A stretch of DNA of 64,000 nucleotides from Dreissena polymorpha (taxonomy: Eukaryota > Mollusca > Bivalvia > Myida > Dreissenidae). Numbering within the stretch: position 1 is the stretch's first letter; each line of letters opens with the position of its first letter. Under the pieces are notes generated by a model, which was not told where the DNA came from, did not search any database, and saw nothing but the letters and a program-made list of their open reading frames with translations. Location of the stretch: assembly GCF_020536995.1 (NCBI RefSeq), contig NC_068359.1, positions 72,927,758-72,991,757 of the forward strand. Direction: 5' to 3'. Shown piece after piece: positions 11,790-23,600 of this stretch. The translations under genes and the position numbers were made by a program.

Positions 11790-12719
11790 ATTTTATCGAC
11801 CCTTGAGTGTTAGCCAATCAGAAGACGCCTTACATCTGTTGCTTTGATCCGCATATTAAACATTCACCGTGGAATTGTAAAAAATGGCGGCCTCCATACA
11901 ATCATTCGGTTCTGGAAAAAAACACCTGTTTGACAACAATTATTGTCCAAAAAACTAATGTCAGTCAAAGAGAACATGAGGAATTATTCTTTATATCGGT
12001 TTCCTTTACTTATCAGTAATGTCATAGTGGTTTTCAATTGAAATAATGCTCTATTTTACGAAATTTCCCTTCGTCCAAAATTTCCCTATCCGGAATCGTT
12101 TACTCGAGTACTGTAAAACCAGATGTTTCATCCTTTTGTGTTTTTATTTATTTATTTTAATCGAAATTGATAAGACACCACCCGATAGCTTGTACGGTAT
12201 GGGATGGGTCGCTTTCCCCGTGCGGACTTGCTCACACGACCGGAGGACGCCGACTTTCGGTGAATAGCTAGTTGCAATAATCCAACTCCCAGCTATATTG
12301 ACCCTCCGGGTCGCTGAGCTGTATGAATGTACTCATAAAATCTCAGAGCATACAAGAAGAACTAGGTGAATAGCATACTATGACGTCGGACGAAAATGGC
12401 AGATGACCAAAACATGATATTGGAGGCAGGATAAAACTGTTCTTGATGTATTATAACTAGGTAGGTTTATGTTGTTTTATTTGTTACTTCTTTGTACAAG
12501 CAACAATAGCTAAATATATTTGGTAGTCAAAGGTTGTAAAGCTTAAAACATTATAGGAATCTACATCAACCCTGCTTGGCTACATGCATTTTAAAGTTAG
12601 ACATGAAGGCTGACAGTAATGAATATCAGCTTATAAAATGGGTCTGCCTTTCACGTCAATCTAGTTAGACTAATCTAAAAGTAGCATTCATTTCGATTTG
12701 TCGCCGGGTGGTGAAAAAT

Positions 12720-12802
12720 GTGTGGCCAGTCCGGGACTCGAACCTGGGACACTTACTTACAGGGCGAATGCTCTCCCGACTGAGTTTACCGGGCCGCCAC
12801 AC
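12720..12802 (-). repeat. tRNA-like sequence, probably the head of a SINE
   Basis: On the minus strand the ends GTGTGGC and GCCACAC form a perfect 7-bp acceptor stem. An A-box-like ACTCAGTCGGGAGAGC and a B box AGGTTCGAGTCC are present at tRNA-like spacing. The T stem and anticodon stem pair poorly, and unrelated sequence follows directly, so a functional tRNA gene is unlikely. A tRNA-derived SINE or tRNA pseudogene fits better. Confidence 0.55.
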
Positions 12803-14309
12803 ATCTTTTAACCAATCCCGCATAAGTTCGGTAGAGTGACAGATTTAAGCATTCTAAAGGCTGTTTTGTCCACTCTAGTACATGTTCTGTATTTCTCTGC
12901 GTATTTACTCTGTAAAGACTCGCTAGTATTTTAATGATTGTGAAAGTTGGGTGGTTTGTTTTAGAGAAGTTATTATTTTTGTGATGCTTCAACCAATTCG
13001 TCAATGAGTTTTGACAAGTATGAGTATCAGCTAGATTTAATTGACAGTTATATATAATTGTGACAGCTATATTTAACTGCTAAATGAAAATCTTACTTTT
13101 GTTTTCAAACACAAGAAATTGCAACAAATTAAGACCACAAAATTGATGAAAGGATGCCCCCCTCCCCTTTTGTTTTCACTGTCGTCAAAGGGCATGTAGC
13201 TCTAACTGACGCAAGTGCCCGGATGTTGCGATATTAAGAATAGAAAAAAATCCTTTTTTGCTAATATTAAAAGGCTTCGGGACTGGGATTGTTTCATATT
13301 TCCACCGAAATTCAAACCAAAAGCCCATGCATTAGCATGCAATTTAATGCAATCGTGTGCAAGCTGAAAACAATAATTGATTTGTTTGTTTTCACTAATT
13401 ACGGATTAAATTGTTTATCAGAACTTATTCAAATGATCGCGTCAATCACTTTTTGGTGTTACCGCACTTCTGTAATAGACATTCACAGTTTGTTTTACAT
13501 TATTTCAATAGGGCGGTAAAGACTTGACACCTTTATGGCATGTTTAATCCGATTATTGATAATTGCGGGAGCTGAATGTGTGACATCAACCTGTTTGCGG
13601 CTTTCTTCAAAGGTAAAACATGCTCAATAATTAATGTCGGTCCGGTCTCCCAATTAAAAGATTCCATCCTAATAAACTGCAAATTTACTTATTTACTGCA
13701 AATTAAAGCAGATGCATGTTGACATGCTCTGCTCAAAATGCAAAGTGTTTCTGTCAAATGTATAAAATACAACATAGACTGTTGAATATTACCATAACCA
13801 TTGCATCAAATATGGAGTTCGTTTGAAGTCCGAGAGGCGTTGCAAAGCTTTGTTACAAAGGTTTTTCATTCACCAAGAAAAAGGAAACCAATTCGACTAG
13901 TCGTAAGATATTTATTCACGCTATGTATCAAAGATTCAAATATTTCAAATGCATTTTACAATAGATTTAAATAACTCTCATCAGCCATCAGCTTGTAATT
14001 CACAATTTTTACGCTTTGTCACATGAATCAGGTAATTTTAATTAATTTTTACTTTGAGTTTGTATTTACACCACAATTTGTTTGCAAAACAAGCAGGAAT
14101 AATTAAAAATACAGGGAAATGTCATTTTGAATTGAAAACACTTGAGCACATGGTAGGTTACTTTAAATAGAAATAAAGTCATACATGTATGACTGTGGAA
14201 TCTCATGAGATTTTCATTTAAGCAATGTCTGTCGTATCGCTGTTTTTTTCGATATATATAACTGTCAACTTTTCGGGAATTTCTGGTTACAGAACTGCCT
14301 GGAACAGAC

Positions 14310-14475
14310 GATAGTCCCAAAGGGGGCACTTATCCGCCCTTTGAATTATTGTGAGGGGGCAGATATCCACATACTTAATTCCAACAGGGGGGGCACTTAT
14401 CCGTCCCCTTAAAATTAGGGGGCACTTCTCCGGGGAGCACTTCTCCGAGGGGGGGGGCCCTCTCCGTATACGAAA
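14310..14475. repeat. cluster of GGGGGCACTT(A/C)TCCG repeats
   Basis: The phrase appears at about 14,316, 14,385, 14,411 and 14,430, each next to G-rich runs, ending with GGGGGGGGCCCTCTCCG. Clusters of repeated 'ggg...cg' phrases also mark the ends of the 9-bp-duplication elements at 19.2 and 47.9 kb. This may therefore be an end or remnant of another such element; no partner end was identified. Confidence 0.5.
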
Positions 14476-16649
14476 AGTTGGCATTACTTCATCAGATATG
14501 TGGACTTAATTTTTTGCAGTTTCTTATGTTTCAATTAAAAAGTAAGAATTTCGTGCATTCATGCATCATTAAGCAGTTAAATATAGCTGCCACAGAGATC
14601 CAGAGGGGTAAGGGCCATGACCCTTTGGAATTGGACAAATATGTTATTTTAAATGTATACCAGGAGATAAAAGTTGCGTAGAGGAACTTGGCACCAAAGA
14701 AGGATTCTGAAAGTCAAAAGCGGTTATATAAGATACCCAAAAGGGGTCAATACACAGGGAGCCAAATCAAAATTCCAAGTTTTTAAACAGATGTCTAGTT
14801 AATTATATAGATGGTCCAGATGAAATTGTGTAAAGAGGTTCTGATTAAATATTGAAGAGGGCCTAATCAAATATTGCAGAAGGGGGTCCGAGCAATAAGT
14901 CACAAGTTAAGTTTTGTATTTAAACAGGAGAATCATGCGGCAATTCCACATCCTCCCTTGTGTATAGGGGGAGAGGGGGGTCTTATTATTCAGGGGAAGG
15001 CGATATGTGGTAATAATTCCACATGTCTGAATGGAATTCATTCATATATCAAAATGTTTATCTTTATGATCTCAAGGTCAAGTTTGAATCTGGGTCATAT
15101 GGGGTCAGAAACTAGGTCTATGATAGAAAAGGCTTGTACCCACTCACATACCCACTCACATTTCTATGCCAAAACACTCATTGCTGTGGCATTGCATTTT
15201 ACAAATGCATTTTTTTTAATAAAGCACTCAGTCATTACATTTTCGCTTTTACATTGTCTGAAAAATATGAAATTTGACTAACAGACCGTGACCAATATTT
15301 TTTTTTTTAAATAGTTTAGTTGCATGTACATATGAACACTCAGCTTTCTAGCAGAAAGTTTTTTTTTTTTTTTTTTCTGTCTGTGGATATTCCAGTGACA
15401 CGGGAGGACCCATGTCATTTTTACCTGGCTCCTAAATTTCGTGGCTCAACCATGGTGTCTTAAGCTGTGGCAAGAGGCAAGCTCCCTTAAATGGCATTTG
15501 ACACCTCTGGTCCCTGTTTGCCTGTTTCACACCTATGGCCCCTGTCTGCCTGTTTCACACCTCTTGGCCCGGCCTACCAGTCAGTACACTGTCCCTGCCC
15601 ATGTCTGTTCAATAACAATAGTGTCAGCAGTTTCACACCTACCAATACACAAGTTTGTATTTATACTAAGTCCTTATTTTAAATAAAATAATGGCTAAAA
15701 TAAAGATAAAATTGTAATAACTGCTGTAACCAATATTGCTGTTAATGGGAACATCCTTATAGTGTAAGGAAACACACCTTTCCATATGGAGAGGAAATAC
15801 AGGTTCAAATCCTGGTGGGGATCCCATATAAGCAGCAACTCACATAATGCAGATATAAATTATACAAACATGACTTTGTGTTGTCATAATGTATGTTACT
15901 TAATATTCATATTAAAAAATACAGTTTGGAAAATTTTCTCTATCACACACATACATACACTGTAATTGCATGTTGTTTTACTTTATATCGTGTATCATTA
16001 GTATTAGGGCACCATCATTAGCTTCACACCATATAAGATGTCAAAAACAAAGGCCCGTAACTCTGTCCTGGCAATTTATCATAATTATAACCCCTTTTTA
16101 CTTTAAAAAGAAAAGGGTTTGTTTTCAGCAAGTTTGCATCTTTGTTTCTACTACAGAATCAAATAAAACATACTTTTTCTTACTTTATTTCCAAGTCAGG
16201 ATATACGCCGTATATCTTTTTTAAAGATATTTCTTGTTTAGTTGTATCATCCAATGCACACGGTATTGTATTTGTATGATGGTTCAAGATCATCTTGAGA
16301 GGCGAATTTCTCATCGCAAATGGATTATAGTTATATTAAAGACAAGGCAATCGCGTGAAATATATATATTGCCGGTAGAAACATTTATATACATATATGT
16401 TATAAAAGATGCATGCAGTTAAACGCTTTACCAGCGAGTACCCCAATTACTAGAACTATTCGATATACATGCATAGCTCTACAATTGCTTGATCGGCATA
16501 GATTCTGTCTGATATCTTTCCGAAATTTCATGGACCTTTTCGACAATCAAGCCGATCATCGCGACTGGGTCTAGTATTTATTGAAGGCTAGTGACCAATT
16601 GCCTATACTATAAAGGACAATACATACAACACGAAGTCAAACATTCAAA

Positions 16650-16933
16650 ACAAGACTATTGCCAAGCAATGATGTCCCCTACCTGCTCCACCATTGTCAG
16701 ATTTTTTTGATTTTTTTTAAGTATTTGTTGCCATAGCAACCAGAATTCTTGACGTATGAACAAAATGAAATGACGTGCATAATATCTATATTGCCATCTA
16801 TCCATGTTTAAAGTTTCATGAACAAATATGAAGAACTTTTAAAGTTATCGCAGGATCCAGAAAAGTGTGACTGAAGGACAGACACACAGAGCGCAAACCA
16901 TAAGTCCCCTCCGGTGAAACCGGTAGGGGACAA
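16650..16933. repeat. dispersed repeat ending CCGGTGAAACCGGTAGGGGA
   Basis: It begins near AACAAGACTATTGCCAAGCA and ends with CCCCTCCGGTGAAACCGGTA followed by GGGGAC. It contains GTCCCCTACC near the left end, the complement of the right end, so the termini are inverted repeats. I recognise the pattern as a common bivalve repeat type; coding capacity is absent. Confidence 0.6.
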
Positions 16934-17540
16934 ATTATGACATCTTTAAATTGATAGTTTCAAAGCCATCAAAGCGGTGATTTCAGATTAAATATTATGG
17001 TATGGGATTGGAAAAAGAACGACACTGGTACATGTCGCCATATTCTCAATATTCATTTTTGTTTCAGAGGCAGCAGTTTTAACCGGCTAAAATACATGTC
17101 AAGCCTCACACCTCGCCCAGAATAAATCACAAAACATAAATCACATTCAACTAAAAAACAAACATTGACATCAATAAATTGGTAACTCAAATTAAAAAGC
17201 AATTCAAGAGAATATAGATATATCCTATTGCATTTTAAATACTCAAGGGTATAATATTGCTATCACAGCAACAGAATTACAACTTTCAGAGGTGGGATAA
17301 ATTAAAGTGCCTCGCTCTGTAAAAAGATGGTTTTATGCATGTGCTTAAAGTTCAGATCACACAAATGTTATCATTACTTAAATTAAACATTTAAAATTTT
17401 CAAAATTGTAAGTATTGACAATGTTAAATGATTATTAAAGTTCAAGTTAGTGGCTTATCAAATAACTATTTGTTATATGACTAACATTTGTTTGTCATAA
17501 TCTTATTTAAATTTTATGTTTTATTATATATATCTTATTT

Positions 17541-17688
17541 TTATGCCCCCGAGGGTGGGCATATAACTAGTGATCGCACTGTCCATCTGAAATTCCGTCA
17601 CACTTAAAGTTTGCGTTTAGGTTTCGAAAAATGTGGAAAAAGAGGGCATACATGTGTATGTCATCCTATAATGACAAGCCTTGTTTTA
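17541..17688 (+). repeat. short ATGCCCCC-ended repeat
   Basis: It starts TTTTTATGCCCCCGAGGG and ends near AAGCCTTGTTTT. Two longer relatives with the same start, TTTTTATGCCCC, and a CTCTTGTTTT end occur at 26,240-26,582 and 50,968-51,275. Confidence 0.6.
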
Positions 17689-18037
17689 ACGCACAATTTT
17701 ATCTTTATTTTAGCCATTATTTTATTTAAAATAAGGACTTTGTCTAAATACAAACTTGTGTATTGGTAGGTGTGAAACTGCTGACACTATTGTTATTAAA
17801 CAGGCAGATAGGGACCAGAGGTGTCAAATGCCATTTAAGGGAGCTTGCCTCTTGCCACAGCTTAAGACACCATGGTTGAGCCAGAAAATTTAGGAGCCAG
17901 GTAAAAATGACATGGGTCCTTTCGTGTCACTGGAATATACATGGTATTTGGGATGTTTTTAATAAAGGTTTCTTATAAGCGTATGAATTCAACTTGATTT
18001 GATTGGATTATGGTTATTTGCTTTTTTATTTAAACTC

Positions 18038-18145
18038 ACATTATTTCTTTTTTCCCAACAGTTGTGTTTTGTGTTCGTGTGAGGAACTATAACATTATTT
18101 CTTTTTTCCCAACAGTTGTGTTTTGTGTTCGTGTGAGGAACTATA
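18038..18145. repeat. exact tandem duplication of 54 bp
   Basis: The 54-base unit ACATTATTTCTTTTTTCCCA...GAGGAACTAT at 18,038 is repeated identically from 18,092. Identity suggests a very recent duplication. Confidence 0.9.
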
Positions 18146-18419
18146 CTTAACACAGATTTGAGAAACAAAATGTAAGTTGATTTCAAACTTTACATTAAAA
18201 TTACAATTCTTTTATAAGCAATTCTTTATTTATATAAATTCATTTACTTCAAATATTCTGTTTATTCCAATTTACTGTGACATTGTAATGATGTTACCAT
18301 TTTTAGGAAAGAACATTGAGCGTATAATATTTTTATTACGGAGTTATTATCATAAAAGTTTATGCTTAATAAGGTTATAACATAGCACATTATGTGCGTA
18401 CATCATTTAATATAATTAA

Positions 18420-18870
18420 TTATTAATTTGTATGTCAGTATTAATTGTAACTCAGTTTTATATAAGTATTTTTTGTGACTCAGTTTTGTATCAGTATTCA
18501 TTATATATATAAGCATGCAGTTTTATATAAATATGCATTGGAAATTATAAGTTTAACTCATTATTTATTGAGACTCAGTTTTGAGTCATTGTGACTCACA
18601 TTGAAATGATACCATTTTTGCAAAAGAACATGGACTGGATATTGATTTTATTAATACTTAATATTAATGTCTTTTTTAAGGAGTTATTTATCATACATTT
18701 AATTTAATAAGTTATTAAGTTGTATATCAGTATTAATTGTTGTTTTGCAGTTTTATATTAGAATTTTTTTGTTACTCAGTTTTGTATCAGTATTAATTGG
18801 GATGCAGTTTTATATCAGTATGAATTGCATGATACTCAGTTATATATCAATGTGCACTGGAAATAAGTTT
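18420..18870. repeat. degenerate tandem repeat, GTGACTCAGTTTT.TATCAG units
   Basis: Irregular units of about 30-60 bp repeat the phrases 'actcagttttatat' and 'cagtattaattg'. A second block with AAAGCAGTATTCATTGTGAC units lies at 22,150-22,645, so the intervening array and element were probably inserted into one older repeat tract. Confidence 0.7.
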
Positions 18871-19078
18871 AACCCTTTCCTGCTTGGAAGCAAAGTGAAA
18901 ATGGCTATATGCAACCAGAACAGCATGCAAGTAACTCGAAGTCTGTTCTTGTTTTACACTGTTTCCTGCTCATCAGTATCTTAAGGTTGGGAATGAAGCC
19001 TAAAATTTACAATATTTGATTTTCTAAGGGAAAAAAAAAACACGCTTCCAAATTGATCTGAGTGTTTAAGGGTTTAAT
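18870..19078 (+). repeat. inverted-repeat family AACCCTTTCCTGCTTGGAAG, copy 1
   Basis: The ends are AACCCTTTCCTGCTTGG and a degenerate complement (GAGTGTTTAAGGGTTTAA). The middle contains CAACCAGAACAGCATGCAAG. Other copies lie at about 59,965-60,195 and 63,413-63,655. Non-coding. Confidence 0.7.
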
Positions 19079-19095
19079 CATTGTCTATTGAGACA

Positions 19096-21935
19096 TTTTT
19101 AGCTCATCTATTTTTTTTCCGGTTTAGTTTTGCGTTTAGGTACACTTTTCTCATAAAGTATCAATGCTATTGCATTCGGTATCGGGTCCGTTCGCCCTAT
19201 AGTTACACATTCGCCCTGGGTTCGTTCGCCCTGGGTTCGTTCGCCCTGGGTCCGTTCGCCCTATATTATCATTTGCATATTGGGGTATAAACAGTTGATT
19301 TTTCACACATGTAAACAATTTTGTACCTAAGTTTTCATTAATTAATATAAATCGCAATGAGTGAAAATTACTGGCCTTTGTTACAAACACGCTTACAAGT
19401 TAAAGAGCGCCATCTTGATTTTTCACACATGTAACGCGCCATCTTGATTTTTCACACAAGTAACCAAGTTTGTACCCTAAGTTTTCATTAATTAATATAA
19501 TAAGCAATTAGTGAACATTACTGGCCTATGTTACAAACACGCTTACAAGTTAAAGAACGTCGTATTTTATATTTCGGTAACACTTTTTTGTTTGATATTT
19601 CCCCTGCTTTGATAATAAAATTTAGGGCGAACGGACCCAGGGCGAACAGGGTTTAGGGCGAAGGGGAATAAGGGCGAACTGAAATTAGGGTGAACGGACC
19701 CGGATTCATTGCATTCAAACTTGGTACACTTACTTACTATCATGAGGGGACTGGGCAGGCAAAGTTATGTAACTCTGACTGGCATTTTGACAGAATTATG
19801 TGCCCTTTTTATACTTAGAAAATTGAAATTTTGGTTAAGTTTTGTGTTTAGGTCCACTTTTTTCCTAAAGTATCAAAGCCATTGCTTTCATACTTGCAAC
19901 ACTTACTAACTATCGTAAGGGGACTGTGCAGGCAAAGTTATGTAACTCTGACTGGCATTTTGACGGAATTATGGGCCCTTTATACTTGAAAATTTGGTTA
20001 AGTTTTGTGTTTTGGTCCACTTTACCCCTAAAGTATCATAGATATTGCTTTCATACTTGGAACACTTACTTACTATCATGAGGGGACTGGGCAGGCAAAG
20101 TTTGATAACTCTGGTGTGCATTTTGACACAATTATGTGCCCTTTTTTTATACGTAAGAAATTGAAAATTTGGTTAAGTTTTGTGTTTAGGTCCATTTTAT
20201 TCCTTAAGTATCAAAGCTATTGCATTCAAACTTGGTACACTTACTAACTATCATGAGGGTACTGGACAGGCAAAGTTTGATAACTCTGGTGTGCATTTTT
20301 ACAGAATTATGTGCCCTTTTTATACTTAAAAATTGAAAATTTGGTTAAGTTTTGTGTTTAGGTCCACTTTATTCCTACAGTATCAAACGATTGCTTTCAT
20401 ACTTGCAACACTTACTAACTATCATTCGGGGACTGTGCAGGCAAAGTTATGTAACTCTGACTGGCATTTTGACAGAATTATGGCCCCTTTATACTTAGAA
20501 AATTTCGTTAAGTTTCGTGGTACCACTTTACTCCTGAAGTATCATAGCTATTGCTTTCAGACTTGAAACACTCACAAACTATCATAAGGGGACTGTACAG
20601 GACAAGTTGCATAACTCTTGTTGTCATTTTGACGAAATTATGGCCCTTTTTTGACTAATAACTTTAAATATATGGTTATATTTTGTGTTTACATCCACTT
20701 TACTTCTAAAGTATCAAGGCTATTGCTTTCAAACTTCAAATACATTCATACTATCATGAGGGTACTGTACCTGGCAAGTTTAATTTTACCTTGACCTTTG
20801 AATTCTGACCCTAAAGGTCAAATAACAAAATTTATCTAAAATTGCCATGACTTCGTTATTTATGATCAGATTTGATTGATACTTTGACAAAACAACTCTT
20901 ACCTGACATACTACAATAGACTCCACCCAAACCACATAATAATGGACCATTTATACTTAGAAAATTGAAAATTTGGTTCACTTTTGTGTTTTGGTCCACT
21001 TTACTCCTAAAGTATCATAGATATTACTTTCATATTTGGAACACTCCCGCACTATCCTAAGGGGACAGTACAGGACAAGTTGAATAACTCTGGTTGTCAT
21101 TTTGACAGAATTATTGCCCTTTTTTGACTTAGTAACTTTGAATATTTGTTAAATTTTTTATGAACATGCACTTTATTTCTAAAGTATCAAGGCTATTGCT
21201 TTAAAGATTAATATACTTTCTTACTATTATGACGTTACTGTACCTGGCAAATGGTTGTCATTTCGACAGAATTATGGCCCTTTTTTGACTTAGTAGCTTT
21301 GAATATTTGGTTAAATTGTGTGTTTAGATCCACTTTACTTCTAACGTATAAAGGTTATTGCTTTCAAACTTCAAATACTTTCTAACTATTATGAGGGTAC
21401 TGTACCTTGCAAGTTGAATTTGACTTTGACCTTTGAATGACCTTGACTGTCAAGGTCAAAGTATTACATTTTTCAAAAATTTCCATTACTTCTTTATTTA
21501 TGATCAGATTTGATTCATACTTTGACAAAACAACACTTACCAGACATACCACAATAGACTTCACCCAAACTATTCCCCACGCCCCCCCCCAGAAAACCCC
21601 CCCCCCAACATTTTTTTCCCCATTTTGTTCGTCTTATTTTTGAAAGATCATGTAATAAATGACCACACTATACCCCCCTTTCACCCCCCCCCCCCGACCC
21701 CCATAAAAAATATTATATATTTTCTTTTAAAGACTGTCCAACCATCCCACCCAAGAATCCCCCCCCACCCCCAAAAAAGAAAGTAAAACAATCATTTTTG
21801 AAAGATAATGTAATAAATGTCCACACACTCACAATTTTGCTAAAATTGCCATAACTTCTTTATTTATGATCTGATTTGATTCATACTTTGACAAATAGAT
21901 GAGCGGTCTGCACCTGCTAGGCGGTGCTCTTGTTT
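19096..21935 (+). repeat. ~170-bp tandem array, block 1
   Basis: The unit is recognised by AAAGTATCAAAGCTATTGC and CAAAGTTATGTAACTCTGAC. Unit starts fall near 19,156, 19,868, 20,031, 20,207, 20,381, 20,537, 20,708, 21,011, 21,181 and 21,344, mostly 156-176 bp apart. It opens with TTTTTAGCTCATCTATTTTT and closes with GATGAGCGGTCTGCACCTGC and a CTCTTGTTT end, so the whole block looks like one dispersed element with an expanded interior. C-rich runs interrupt the units at 21,570-21,790. The first unit is split by a 530-bp insertion. Confidence 0.8.
19178..19707. mobile_element. 530-bp non-autonomous element with 9-bp duplication (MULE-like)
   Basis: ATTGCATTC at 19,169-19,177 is repeated at 19,708-19,716, and the interrupted tandem unit is continuous without the insert. 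The ends carry clusters of GGGTCCGTTCGCCCT on the left and AGGGCGAACGGACCC on the right. The interior has two copies of a CTAAGTTTTCATTAATTAAT segment. No ORF. The 9-bp duplication suggests Mutator-like; a larger relative with the same end design is at 47,894-50,494. Confidence 0.85.
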
Positions 21936-22149
21936 AGTCATTGTGACTCAGTTTAAATTCCTTTTATCAATTATAATAAAATGCAACGATCCAACGCTCT
22001 ATAACTGCTTTCATAAATTCTAAACCAAAACATAAATTGGTAACAGTTTGTTAAGCGATAATGGTGTTTTAAGTAAGTTTAAAAAAATGAGTGTAATTAA
22101 ATATAGTCCAGGTTTTAGGACTGGGCCAAAAAAGCTTGGGTCTTAATAA

Positions 22150-22645
22150 GACTAAGAGCCTAATACCAATTACAGCAGTATTAATTGTTAATTGTGACTC
22201 AGATTAAGGCATTATTTATTGTGACTCAGATTAAAAGCAGTTTTCATTTTGACTCAGTTTTCAAGCAGTATTCATTGTTACTCTTAAAGCAGTATTTATT
22301 GTACTCAGTTTTAAAGCAGTATTCATTGTGACTCAGTTTTAAAGCAGTATTTATTGTAACTCTTTAAGCAGTATTCATGGTAACTCAGGTTTAAAGCAGT
22401 ATTCATTGTGATTCAGTTTTAAAGCAGCATTTATTGTGACTCTTAAAGCAGTATTCATGGCGACTCAGTTTTAAAGCAGTGTTCATTGCGACTCAGTCAT
22501 TAAAGCAGTATTAATGGCGACTCTTAAAGCAGTATTCATTGTAACTCTTGAAGCAGTATTCATGGCAACCCAGTTTTAAAGCAGAATTAATTTTGACTTA
22601 GTTTTAAAGCAGTATTAACTTTCACTCAGTTTTAAAGCAATATTC
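22150..22645. repeat. tandem repeat, AAAGCAGTATTCATTGTGAC units
   Basis: More than ten irregular ~30-bp units of the form 'ctcagttttaaagcagtattcattgtga', with variants lacking the middle part. No coding content. Confidence 0.85.
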
Positions 22646-22739
22646 ATGGTGACCAAAATTAAAAAAAAAAGCTTTTGGGTGAAACCAATGTCAACTAGAA
22701 ATGGCGCGGACGAGGCCGACGCATATCCCCACGCCGAAT

Positions 22740-23035
22740 GTTTGACCTAGGTGTACCCCAGGGTTGGTAATGAGGCCATGCATAGTTGAGATTGACCGTA
22801 TTGTCATAAGAGAAGTTCAATATCAATTAGAAGTGAATTGGTGTCGAAATGAAGAAGTTATAGTAAAAGGCGTTTGGGTGGGTGTGACCTATGTGGGCAG
22901 GGCGCCCCAGGGTTGGTAATGGGGCCATGCATAGTTGAGATTGACCGAATTGTCATACAAGAAGTTCAGTATCAATTTGAAGTGAATCGGTGTAGAAATG
23001 AAGAACTTAGTAAAAGGCTTTTGGGTTGATTTGAA
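22740..23035. repeat. two-copy tandem duplication, ~160-bp unit
   Basis: The segment starting CCCCAGGGTTGGTAATG.GG and running through GCCATGCATAGTTGAGATTG to GAAATGAAGAA occurs at about 22,752-22,866 and 22,909-23,015. Together with the arrays around it, this gives three unrelated repeats with a similar period. Confidence 0.75.
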
Positions 23036-23084
23036 CGAAACGAGGAATGATCCTTGGGTATCAAGCATTTTGTAAGAATTATGT

Positions 23085-23600
23085 TCCCTTTTTACACAGA
23101 AAATTGAAACTTTGGTTAAGTAAATTAAGTAATTAAGTATAATTATTCAGTATCAAAGCTATTGCTTTCTTCTTGCAACACTCTCTAATTATAATAAGGA
23201 GACTGTGCAAGTTATGTAACTCTGACTGGCATTTCACAGAATCATGGCCGCTTTTATATTTAGAAAATTGAAAATTTGGTAAAGTTTTGTGTTTTGGTTT
23301 ACTTTACTCCTAACTATCATAGCTATTGCTTTCAGAATTGGAACACTTGCTAACTATCATAAGGGGACTGTACAGGAAAAGTTGCATAACTTGCATAAGT
23401 TGGAATTATGGCCCTTTGTTAACTTAGTAACTTTGAATATTTTGTGTTTAGATTCACTTCTAAAGTATATAGGCTATTGCTTTCAAACTTCAAATACTTT
23501 CTTATTATCATGACAGTAATGTACCTGTATTTATGATCAGATTTGATTCATACTTTGACAAAACAACACTTACCTGACATACCACAATGGACTCCACCAT
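23085..23600 (+). repeat. ~170-bp tandem array, block 2
   Basis: Three further units of the block-1 array, with starts near 23,148, 23,308 and 23,463, followed by the shared tail 'cttacctgacataccacaat'. Split from block 1 by 1.1 kb of other repeats. Confidence 0.7.

Larger units (their letters stand above)
11790..15386. other. left interior of the giant transposon, no confirmed gene
   Basis: This stretch lies just inside the left palindromes. Two short starts with good context, ATG at 11,884 (ATGGCGGCCTCC) and ATG at 12,396 (ATGGCAGATGACC), open frames of 24 and 12 codons and could be first exons of a gene reading inward, but no convincing donor follows either. AT-rich DNA with a tRNA-like segment (12.7 kb) and a run of GGGGGCACTT phrases (14.3 kb) fills the rest. 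Confidence 0.4.
15387..17938. mobile_element. 2.55-kb element with ~250-330-bp inverted arms
   Basis: The arm at 15,387-15,715 (ATATTCCAGTGACACG...) is the reverse complement of 17,693-17,938 (...CGTGTCACTGGAATAT). They share the segment with CTTAAGCTGTGGCAAGAGGC and 'caatacacaagtttgtattt'. The left arm carries an extra ~70 bp duplication of TGTTTCACACCT. The interior has no coding exon; it contains a tRNA-like phrase near 15,750-15,830 (CAGGTTCAAATCCTGG) and two other repeats. Target duplication not identified. Confidence 0.75.

Noticed and set aside
12720-12802. Functional tRNA gene
   Set aside because: Acceptor stem and boxes are good, but the T and anticodon stems do not pair properly.
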